The notes below the pieces were generated by a model. It saw only the letters and a program-made list of their open reading frames with translations, was not told where the DNA came from and searched no databases. Below, piece after piece: positions 1-5,310 of a DNA stretch of 7,779 bases. Source of the stretch: Desulfobacterales bacterium (GTDB lineage: Bacteria > Desulfobacterota > Dissulfuribacteria > Dissulfuribacterales > JAMONC01); contig JAMONC010000292.1 of assembly GCA_027066725.1 (NCBI GenBank), positions 1 to 7,779 on the forward strand. The letters run 5' to 3'. How positions within the stretch are numbered: position 1 is the first letter of the stretch; each line of letters starts with the position of its first letter. Made by a program: the position numbers and the translations under genes.

Positions 1-34
1 GGGAAGTAAAAAAAGATAACTTGGGCATTTTTAT

Positions 35-1222
35 TTAGCTATACAATAAAAATTTTTGTCTAATTTCTTTAAATCTTTTTAGGTCATTTGCTATAATTCT
101 AATTATTTTGTTAAATGAATCGTTCATTTTTAATAAGGTTCTTATTTCTTTGTTGCCTATTATTAGATCGATAGGCAATTTTTTAAATTCATATTCATAA
201 GGTGGAGATTTCCAAGAAAAGTTTTTTTCTGAGGTTTTTATAATTGTATATAATATTGCTAATGAGACTAGATATGGCCTAAATTTTAGGCGATCTAACA
301 CATGAATTTGAAATCCATAACAATAATTATTTTTCCATTTATTAAAAGTGGGTTCAAAGTCTTGCCTTCTTAGAAAGAAGCCAAGTTCTTTCCAATTAAT
401 ATCAATTTTGTTAAAAAATTCTAGAAATATTTTGGGTTCTAAAAAAGGAGCTCCAAAAACCTCAAAGGGTTTTGTTGTCCCTCTTCCTTCAGATATATTG
501 GTTCCCTCAAATATTACCTGTCCTGGATATACTATTGCTGTATCAAGTGTTGGCATATTAGGAGAGGGCCATACCCAATAGAGCCCTGTCTGATCAAAAA
601 ACATCTTTCGTTTCCATCCATCCATTTTTATGACATGAAGGTCTAGATCTAGATTTTCGTATTCTTTAAAATATAAAGCTAATTCTCCCATGGTCATACC
701 ATGGCGCATGGGTATGGGAGCAAGTCCTACAAAAGAAAAAAGATCTTTTTCTAAGATATTACCCTCAATAATTTCTCCACTTATAGGATTGGGTCTATCT
801 AGGACTACAAAAGTTATATTTTTTTTAGCACAAGCCTTCATAGCTAATAACATAGTCCATATATATGTATAGACCCTTGTACCCACATCTTGTAGGTCTA
901 CAACAAATATATCTATTAAAGATAGGTGTTCTTCTTTTGGTATTCTTGTTTTACCATATAAGCTAAAGACAGGGATTCCTATTTCGTCATCTATAACATC
1001 ATAAGATTCAATCATGTTATCTTGTTTTTGAGCAAAAAGCCCATGTTGAGGACTAAATAGGCAGGTCAATTTTGCAGGAAAATTTTTGTATAATAGTATT
1101 TTAGAATGTATCAATTTTGAATTTAATGATGCCTGATGGCATAAAAGCCCTATACGTTTGTTTTTAGCCCAGGAAGGAGGATTTGTGATAAACTTATCTA
1201 TACCCAATAAGATTTTATTCAT
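35..1222 (-). CDS. namZ: DUF1343 / NamZ-like protein (putative exo-beta-N-acetylmuramidase)
   Basis: A 395-residue protein of the DUF1343 family. Its characterised member, Bacillus subtilis NamZ (YbbC), removes N-acetylmuramic acid from the non-reducing end of peptidoglycan fragments. Visible family motifs, numbered from the ATG at 1222, are PQHG at about 58-61, VDLQDVGTRVYTY at 108-120, LDRPNP at 141-146, RHGMTMGE at 173-180, WPSPNMPT at 218-225 and EGTNISEGRGTTKPFE at about 239-254. I chose the ATG at 1222; the frame also runs up to a TTG at 1249, but those nine extra codons look unlike the family start. Neither start has a clear Shine-Dalgarno. No convincing signal peptide is seen, so the product is probably cytoplasmic, unlike secreted NamZ. 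The family usually shows PEHG where this protein has PQHG. Family membership is firm; the enzymatic activity is inferred and may be altered. It is transcribed divergently from the pseudouridine synthase gene. Confidence 0.87.
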   Translation of the reverse strand: MNKILLGIDKFITNPPSWAKNKRIGLLCHQASLNSKLIHSKILLYKNFPAKLTCLFSPQHGLFAQKQDNMIESYDVIDDEIGIPVFSLYGKTRIPKEEHLSLIDIFVVDLQDVGTRVYTYIWTMLLAMKACAKKNITFVVLDRPNPISGEIIEGNILEKDLFSFVGLAPIPMRHGMTMGELALYFKEYENLDLDLHVIKMDGWKRKMFFDQTGLYWVWPSPNMPTLDTAIVYPGQVIFEGTNISEGRGTTKPFEVFGAPFLEPKIFLEFFNKIDINWKELGFFLRRQDFEPTFNKWKNNYCYGFQIHVLDRLKFRPYLVSLAILYTIIKTSEKNFSWKSPPYEYEFKKLPIDLIIGNKEIRTLLKMNDSFNKIIRIIANDLKRFKEIRQKFLLYS

Positions 1223-1276
1223 AACATAATATAATATAATGGATGACAAGAATATTTACATAAAATATTTTAAATT
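1223..1276. promoter_or_regulatory. AT-rich divergent intergenic region with TATAAT-like repeats
   Basis: This 54-bp spacer separates the divergent namZ-like and pseudouridine synthase genes and must hold or adjoin their start signals. On the plus strand two perfect TATAAT hexamers sharing one base lie at 1230-1235 and 1235-1240, suitably placed as a -10 element for the gene starting at 1277. No good -35 box sits upstream. On the minus strand the same bases read TATATT/TATTAT and could serve the leftward gene, but would lie almost at its start codon. Neither gene has a recognisable Shine-Dalgarno here. In DNA this AT-rich, chance matches are expected, so this is tentative. Confidence 0.3.
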
Positions 1277-1990
1277 ATGTTAAAACCACAGGTTATACAT
1301 GAAGACAATCACTTACTAGTACTGAATAAACCAGTAGCTATGCCTTGTGTGCCTGATAAGAGTAAAGATTTAAGTCTATTTGAGTGGGCTAAATCATATA
1401 TAAAAATTACAAGGAATAAACCTGGTAATGCCTTTGTTGCTATTGTACATAGATTAGATCGTCCGGTTTCTGGAGTAGTATGTTTTGCTCTTACCTCTAA
1501 GGCTGCTTCCAGGTTATCAGATCAGTTAAGAAGGCACCTTTTTAGTAAATATTACATTGCTATTTGTAAGGGTAAATTAAAAGAGAAAAAAGGAGAGATT
1601 AAGAGCTGGCTTATAAAAGATAAAAAGAGAAATCAAGTTATTATTTATGATCAAAACAATAGTCCTCCAAATAGTAAATTTGCATGTACAAGATGGGAAT
1701 TATTAGAAGAAAGAGGTGAATTAAGTCTTGTCAAGTTGATTCCTGTAACAGGAAGGCCTCACCAACTAAGAGCGCAAATGGCTTCAATAGGTGCTCCGAT
1801 TTTAGGAGATCTGAAATATGGATATGGGCCTAAGATGTATGATGGAGGGATATTTCTACATGCATATAAACTAAGTTTTATTCATCCAACTAAAAGGAAA
1901 GAGATAGATTTTTTTGCCAGAGTTCCTAATAAATTCCAAGAATATTTTAGAGAGATTAGCACATACTTAAAAAATGAAGAGTTTTGTTAA
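1277..1990 (+). CDS. RluA-family RNA pseudouridine synthase
   Basis: A 237-residue pseudouridine synthase of the RluA/RluC/RluD family, which isomerises specific uridines in rRNA or tRNA. The catalytic motif HRLDRPVSG lies at residues 58-66, with the conserved aspartate at 61. Other family signatures are the N-terminal VIHEDNHLLVLNKP (residues 6-19), SKYYIAICKG, and the C-terminal GRPHQLRAQMASIGAPILGDLKYG block, followed by LHAYKLSFIHP. There is no N-terminal S4 domain: the catalytic fold begins almost at residue 1, as in short family members such as RluA and TruC. The RNA target cannot be told from sequence. The start is the ATG at 1277, which fits the family N-terminus although no Shine-Dalgarno is visible. 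Its 3' end overlaps the Smr gene by 17 nt, suggesting co-transcription and possible translational coupling. Confidence 0.93.
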   Translation: MLKPQVIHEDNHLLVLNKPVAMPCVPDKSKDLSLFEWAKSYIKITRNKPGNAFVAIVHRLDRPVSGVVCFALTSKAASRLSDQLRRHLFSKYYIAICKGKLKEKKGEIKSWLIKDKKRNQVIIYDQNNSPPNSKFACTRWELLEERGELSLVKLIPVTGRPHQLRAQMASIGAPILGDLKYGYGPKMYDGGIFLHAYKLSFIHPTKRKEIDFFARVPNKFQEYFREISTYLKNEEFC

Positions 1991-2264
1991 AATACCTATA
2001 GATGGAGTATTAGATCTTCATACTTTTAGACCCAGCGAAGTAAAATCGTTAGTTCCATATTACTTAAAACTCTGTAGAAAAAAAGGCATACTTAATGTAA
2101 GAATTATTCATGGTAAAGGAACTGGCACTTTGCTACGTACAGTACATGCTATTGTTTCTAAATTAGATTATGTAGAGGATTTCTATCTTGCTCCTTATCA
2201 ACTTGGAGGTTGGGGGGCAACAATAGTAAAATTAAAACCTATTAATAAACTTTTAAGAAAATAG
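1974..2264 (+). CDS. Stand-alone Smr-domain protein
   Basis: A 96-residue protein made of almost nothing but an Smr (small MutS-related) domain, the fold found at the C-terminus of MutS2 and in short bacterial proteins, where nuclease or nucleic-acid binding activity has been described. Diagnostic motifs are LDLHTF at residues 13-18 (the LDLHG-type motif), HGKGTG at 46-51 followed by LLRTVH, and GGWGATIVKL at 78-87. There is no MutS ATPase and no extra domain. The ATG lies inside the end of the pseudouridine synthase gene (17-nt overlap), without a strong Shine-Dalgarno, so translation probably depends on ribosomes finishing the upstream gene. The pairing hints at a role in RNA metabolism or ribosome quality control (inference). 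Its specific substrate is unknown. Confidence 0.9.
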   Translation: MKSFVKIPIDGVLDLHTFRPSEVKSLVPYYLKLCRKKGILNVRIIHGKGTGTLLRTVHAIVSKLDYVEDFYLAPYQLGGWGATIVKLKPINKLLRK

Positions 2265-2268
2265 TTAA

Positions 2269-2297
2269 TTGACAATTTATTTTTTTAGATGTTTATA
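2269..2297 (+). promoter_or_regulatory. Candidate sigma-70 promoter for the 97-residue protein gene
   Basis: A perfect TTGACA at 2269-2274 is followed after 17 bp by TTTATA at 2292-2297 (or TTATAA at 2293-2298 with an 18-bp spacer). It begins 4 bp after the Smr stop codon and would give a 5' untranslated region of about 40 nt before the ATG at 2347. The -35 match is strong and the -10 match moderate. The gene also has its own ribosome binding site, which fits independent expression. Confidence 0.5.
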
Positions 2298-2334
2298 AGC
2301 TACACTGTTTAATATATAAATTTATAGTAGTCGT

Positions 2335-2339
2335 AGGAG
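2335..2339 (+). promoter_or_regulatory. Ribosome binding site of the 97-residue protein gene
   Basis: AGGAG lies 7 nt before the ATG at 2347, which settles that start. It contrasts with the two genes upstream, which lack a visible Shine-Dalgarno. Confidence 0.75.
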
Positions 2340-2346
2340 CTAGTTT

Positions 2347-2640
2347 ATGAAGGATGAGAGAGGACTTTATTATTATCCTGTATTAGATAATAAAGATATA
2401 AGGATGTATGTGCGTTTAAACGTTCAAGATAAGACTATAGAATTTCGTATGTGGGATGCCAAAGATCCTAGTCTATGGGAGGAGCATGAGTGGGTGCCTT
2501 GGCCTGTTATTCAACAAGCAGCACAACTATATAAAAAAGAATATAAAAAAGATGATAAAAAGAGGCTAGCTCCATTATCTTTGTATGACATAGATATTGC
2601 GCTTAGATTAATAAAAGATGATATAGAAGATAATATGTAG
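2347..2640 (+). CDS. Small tryptophan-rich conserved-looking protein, function unknown
   Basis: A 97-residue soluble protein that I cannot assign to a named family. A strong AGGAG site and a candidate promoter precede it, so it is very likely a real gene. The N-terminus has an YYYPV motif (residues 8-12) and alternating beta-like segments (MYVRLNV, TIEFRMW). A cluster of four tryptophans follows (W36, W44, W49, W52) in a stretch rich in Asp and Glu. Next come a probable helix (VIQQAAQLYKKEYKK) and a C-terminal helix ending in acidic residues. There are no cysteines, signal peptide or membrane segments. I have a vague memory of similar small proteins in Desulfovibrio-type genomes, but that is not verified. 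The compact beta-Trp-helix layout could suit a protein-interaction or regulatory role; this is speculation. It converges on the 4Fe-4S protein gene with 2 bp between stops. Confidence 0.8.
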   Translation: MKDERGLYYYPVLDNKDIRMYVRLNVQDKTIEFRMWDAKDPSLWEEHEWVPWPVIQQAAQLYKKEYKKDDKKRLAPLSLYDIDIALRLIKDDIEDNM

Positions 2641-2642
2641 AA

Positions 2643-3176
2643 TTAAAGGTCTATATTTAAGAATTTAAAACTACTGAGATATTGATTAAGAGCCTTTTTT
2701 TGAGGTTCTGATAGTTCTGTACATTCATCAGGTGTTTTTATCCCTTCTGCTATTAAAGAGGCAAATACCATACATGTAGGATAGCCACATTTTTGGCAGT
2801 TTGTCTTAGGTAAGTATTTAAGTATTTGAAACAATTGTGGTTTGGGTAGTTGTTCATAACATGGAGTAATTTGGTCTTTTTCTTTATAGATTCTATTTAT
2901 CTCTTTCAATATCCAATTAATGATTTTTTCAGCTTCCTCTTTATCTTTTAGTGCATTTATGGCTATTTTATCTGGATGGATTGTAAGTAATTTCCCATAG
3001 ATTTTAAATGTTACAGTAGGAGGTTCTTGTATATAAGTATCAGCTCCCAGTTCTGCATTTATATAAGGAATGAGTTCAGATATATCTCTATCTAAGTAAG
3101 CTATACAATGGACGCCTTCATTAAAAGGATTGCATTTAGATCTAAAGATTTCCCTTTTAGAAATAGATATTTCCAT
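2643..3176 (-). CDS. Small protein with C-terminal 4Fe-4S cluster domain
   Basis: A 177-residue soluble protein. Its C-terminal part carries C127-x2-C130-x4-C135-x16-C152 within LPKTNCQKCGYPTC...PDEC. This is the pattern of the FeS (4Fe-4S) domain seen in the corrinoid iron-sulfur protein of acetyl-CoA synthase and in RnfB-type electron carriers. The N-terminal ~100 residues look like an alpha/beta domain, with a segment TVTFKIYGKLLTIHPDKIAI and a helix EEAEKIINWILKEINRIYKEK. Extra cysteines are C15, C24 and C106. No corrinoid-binding or catalytic domain is fused to it. Proteins annotated only as (Fe-S)-binding protein with this layout occur in anaerobes. A redox, electron-transfer or cluster-carrier role is inferred; the partner is unknown. 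The ATG at 3176 follows a promoter candidate but has only a weak A/G-rich ribosome site. Confidence 0.88.
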   Translation of the reverse strand: MEISISKREIFRSKCNPFNEGVHCIAYLDRDISELIPYINAELGADTYIQEPPTVTFKIYGKLLTIHPDKIAINALKDKEEAEKIINWILKEINRIYKEKDQITPCYEQLPKPQLFQILKYLPKTNCQKCGYPTCMVFASLIAEGIKTPDECTELSEPQKKALNQYLSSFKFLNIDL

Positions 3177-3341
3177 ATTTCTTTTGGTGTTGTGATATAT
3201 CTATCTATATAAATATACTAATTAATCTAATTATGTCAATAAAATTTAACGTTTGCTTTTTTATTAAGAAAAAAATAAAGAATTTTTGAAATTAACAGTG
3301 ATTAGTTAAGAGTTTTAAAAGATTATTAGTTATTTTTTATG
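3177..3341. other. AT-rich intergenic region between rapZ and the 4Fe-4S protein gene
   Basis: The largest gap between genes in the window. Beyond the promoter candidate at 3212-3239 it holds A/T tracts and a weak TTAAC...GTTAA inverted repeat near 3293-3310 (minus strand, 8-nt loop), followed by T-rich sequence. That hairpin has only weak A-T pairs, so I do not call it a terminator, though the rapZ transcript may end somewhere here. No small ORF or RNA gene is apparent. Confidence 0.5.
3212..3239 (-). promoter_or_regulatory. Candidate sigma-70 promoter of the 4Fe-4S protein gene
   Basis: Read on the minus strand, a perfect TTGACA (3239-3234) is followed after 16 bp by TATATT (3217-3212). 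Transcription would start near 3205, leaving a leader of about 30 nt before the ATG at 3176. It lies in the 165-bp gap after rapZ and makes the Fe-S gene a likely separate transcription unit, though read-through from the rapZ operon is possible because I saw no strong terminator. Confidence 0.55.
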
Positions 3342-4274
3342 TCAGTTGTCTTTTTCAAAATCTCTATGAGTTACTATAACCTCTTCACCTAAAGAAGTAA
3401 GAAGTTCTTTTAGTCTTTCTACTATTGCTACACTTCGATGTCTACCACCTGTACAGCCAATAGAGATCACTAAGTATGATTTTCCTTCTTTTTTATAGAA
3501 AGGGAGTAAAAATTTTAATAAGGCACATATTTTATTTATAAATTCTAAAGTTTCTTTTTGGTCTAATACATAAGCGCGTACTCTAGCATCCCTTCCATCT
3601 AGTTCTTTTAACTTAGGTACAAAATAAGGATTTGCTAAAAAACGTACATCAAAAACTAGATTAGATTCTGCAGGTACACCATATTTAAAACCGAATGAAA
3701 TAATATGAATTACCAATCGGTCTAAAGATACCCTAGCACCATAAAGTTCCATTATTTGATGTCTTAATTGATGAACATTAAAGTCTGATGTATCTAATAT
3801 CCTATCAGCATATTCTCTTATATCTTTAAGCTGTTGTCTTTCAAGTTCTATACTTTTTAATAGACTGGGTGCTTTAAAAATTAAGGGATGTTGTCTTCTT
3901 GTTTGATTAAAACGACGTATTAAAACTGTATCTTGAGCATCTAAAAATAGGACTTCTAAATGAAAATGTTGTTTTTTCACTTGGGAAAATATATCTTGAT
4001 AAGAATCTAAGAAAGATTTTTCTCTTAGATCCATTACAATAGCTAATTTTAATGGTTCCTTAGTAGAACGTTCTTTTATTTTGAGTAAAGATGGTAATAA
4101 GGCAATAGGAAGATTATCTATACAATCATAGCCTATATCTTCAAAGGCCTTTAAAGCGGTACTTTTTCCAGAGCCTGACATCCCTGTTATCACTACTGTC
4201 TGAACATTTTTTATACATTGTTTTTTTTTAAGATTAGGCTCTTCTTTATTAAGGGAACTAGCCATAGGCTTCAT
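3342..4274 (-). CDS. rapZ: RapZ / YvcJ-family nucleotide-binding protein
   Basis: A 310-residue protein of the RapZ (YhbJ/YvcJ) family. Its N-terminal P-loop domain has Walker A GMSGSGKS at residues 31-38, followed by the family segment FEDIGYDCIDNLP and VMDLR. The C-terminal domain holds FGFKYGVPAESNLVFDVRFLANPY and GCTGGRHRS at 273-281. In Escherichia coli RapZ binds glucosamine-6-phosphate and the GlmY/GlmZ small RNAs and directs RNase E to GlmZ, controlling GlmS. That RNA circuit is known from enterobacteria and cannot be assumed here. Sequence before the P-loop is about 20 residues longer than in E. coli and rich in Lys and Glu; starting at the second ATG (4265) would shorten it by only three residues. 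The gene start overlaps ptsN by 17 nt, implying coupled expression. It is the last gene of the leftward operon. Confidence 0.95.
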   Translation of the reverse strand: MKPMASSLNKEEPNLKKKQCIKNVQTVVITGMSGSGKSTALKAFEDIGYDCIDNLPIALLPSLLKIKERSTKEPLKLAIVMDLREKSFLDSYQDIFSQVKKQHFHLEVLFLDAQDTVLIRRFNQTRRQHPLIFKAPSLLKSIELERQQLKDIREYADRILDTSDFNVHQLRHQIMELYGARVSLDRLVIHIISFGFKYGVPAESNLVFDVRFLANPYFVPKLKELDGRDARVRAYVLDQKETLEFINKICALLKFLLPFYKKEGKSYLVISIGCTGGRHRSVAIVERLKELLTSLGEEVIVTHRDFEKDN

Positions 4275-4713
4275 TAATAATTTGTACTATTTTATCTGCA
4301 GAATCTGCATTTAAAAGACGTTGTCTTACATCAGGTGATTTTACAAGCCTTGAGACTTGAGCCAGTATTTTTAGATAAGTAGTAGCTGCTCCTTCTGGAG
4401 CAAGAATTAAAAAGATGATGTGTACTGGCCTATTATCTGCGGCTTCAAATGGCACACCTTCTTGGCTTCGGCCGAAAACTATAACTATTTTATCAAGCTC
4501 AATAAGTTTACCATGGGGGATGGCAATTCCATTGCCTATCCCCGTTGTACCAAGTCGCTCTCTTTCAACTAAGACCTCAATAACCTTTTCTAGGTCAAGC
4601 TCTGGCCTAAGTTCTACCGCTTTAACAGCAAGTTTTCTTAGAACCTCTTCTTTGCTTTCGGCCTTTAGATCACATATTATACAGTTTTTGTTTATATAGT
4701 TTATGACTTTCAC
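4258..4713 (-). CDS. ptsN: PTS nitrogen-regulatory EIIA protein (EIIA-Ntr)
   Basis: A 151-residue EIIA domain of the fructose/mannitol type, the usual length for PtsN. The phosphorylated histidine is H67 in GNGIAIPHGK, and further family segments include RERLGTTGIG, GVPFEAADNRPVHIIFLILAP and LKILAQVSRLVKSPDVR. In the nitrogen PTS it accepts phosphate from NPr and acts as a regulator, for example of potassium transport and stress responses, rather than in sugar uptake. The start is GTG at 4713, which shares a GTGA with the hpf stop (4-nt overlap). No better start lies downstream, because the family N-terminus begins right here. The next gene, rapZ, starts inside its 3' end. Cytoplasmic. The EI and HPr/NPr partners are not in this window. 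Confidence 0.95.
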   Translation of the reverse strand: MKVINYINKNCIICDLKAESKEEVLRKLAVKAVELRPELDLEKVIEVLVERERLGTTGIGNGIAIPHGKLIELDKIVIVFGRSQEGVPFEAADNRPVHIIFLILAPEGAATTYLKILAQVSRLVKSPDVRQRLLNADSADKIVQIINEAYG

Positions 4714-5246
4714 GGGTGCTCTGGCTCTATGAGACCTAATGTCCCATCCTTTCTTCTATAGATTACGTTTACTGCATTTTGTTCAGCATTGGTAAATACA
4801 AAAAAGTCTTGATTTAAAAGCTCAAATTGAGCAATGGCTTCTTCAACTGACATAGGTTTCGCTTCTATACGTTCTGTAATAACTTTAACCTCTTCAGGTT
4901 GTTCTTCTATATCAAAAACAGGTTCAGGAATTGTTTTATTTGAACCTGAAGTTTTTCTAGTACGAAGCTTTTCTCTAAATTTTCTTAATTGTTTTTCTAT
5001 CTTATCTGAGACTAAATCTATAGCAGAATTTAAGTCTCCTTGTACTTCTTTTGCTGCTGCCTTTAACCCATCTACACTTACCACAACTTCTGCACTACAG
5101 CGATATTTTTCTTTAGATAAAACTACATTTACATCTATAGGCCCATCCGCATATTTTTTCAACTTTTTTAACCGTTGCTCAACATATTGCCTAAGGCTTT
5201 CTGTTGGTTCACTATCAATGTGTCTGAAGGTAACATTTATACGCAT
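4710..5246 (-). CDS. hpf: Long-form ribosome hibernation promoting factor
   Basis: A 178-residue long HPF. Residues 1 to about 98 form the S30AE/RaiA domain (MRINVTFRHIDSEPTESLRQYVEQRL...), which sits in the decoding region of the 30S subunit in resting cells. A Pro/Glu-rich linker (about 99-125) follows, then the C-terminal dimerisation domain (KPMSVEEAIAQFELLNQDFFVFTNAE...VIYRRKDGTLGLIEP, about 130-175). In known long HPFs this C-domain pairs two 30S subunits to make 100S ribosomes, so this protein probably does the same without RMF (inference). The ATG at 5246 is set by a strong Shine-Dalgarno. The gene lies between rpoN and ptsN, its usual place next to sigma-54 genes, and shares four bases with ptsN. 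Confidence 0.95.
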   Translation of the reverse strand: MRINVTFRHIDSEPTESLRQYVEQRLKKLKKYADGPIDVNVVLSKEKYRCSAEVVVSVDGLKAAAKEVQGDLNSAIDLVSDKIEKQLRKFREKLRTRKTSGSNKTIPEPVFDIEEQPEEVKVITERIEAKPMSVEEAIAQFELLNQDFFVFTNAEQNAVNVIYRRKDGTLGLIEPEHP

Positions 5247-5251
5247 TTAAG

Positions 5252-5257
5252 ACCTCC
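5252..5257 (-). promoter_or_regulatory. Strong ribosome binding site of hpf
   Basis: GGAGGT on the minus strand lies 5 nt before the hpf ATG. It is the best Shine-Dalgarno in the window and suggests hpf is translated more strongly than its operon neighbours. I found no convincing promoter in the 64-bp rpoN-hpf gap. Confidence 0.85.
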
Positions 5258-5310
5258 ACTTGTATATTTACATCATTTAACTAGATACTACCAGATTTTA
5301 TTTTTTTGTT

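Noticed and set aside
1..28. Possible start of another leftward gene: an ATG at 28 with nine open codons running off the left edge.
   Set aside because: It begins 6 nt after the namZ-like stop, but there is no Shine-Dalgarno and nine codons are too few to judge.
348..872. Two short plus-strand open frames (348-581 and 690-872) inside the namZ-like gene.
   Set aside because: They lie antisense to conserved DUF1343 motifs and show no family features.
2262..2290. AATTGACAATT followed by a T-run, resembling a terminator after the Smr gene.
   Set aside because: The palindrome leaves a 1-nt loop and has almost no G-C pairs; the TTGACA in it is better read as a -35 box.
3270..3341. Weak hairpin and T-rich sequence after rapZ, and a repeated TTAGTTA, considered as a terminator or operator.
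   Set aside because: The stem is five mostly A-T pairs with an 8-nt loop, and the repeat is too short to stand out in such AT-rich DNA.
4415..4699. Open frame of 94 codons on the plus strand opposite ptsN.
   Set aside because: Shadow of ptsN; low-complexity Ser/Leu-rich translation and no supporting signals.
4834..5250. Open frame of 138 codons on the plus strand opposite hpf.
   Set aside because: It is antisense to a clearly recognised gene, rich in Ser/Thr/Phe as expected of a shadow frame, and has no family motif.
5258..5310. TGGTAGTATC-like sequence before hpf, considered as a sigma-54 (-24/-12) promoter.
   Set aside because: The GG is not followed at the required distance by a GC in a TTGC-type -12 element.
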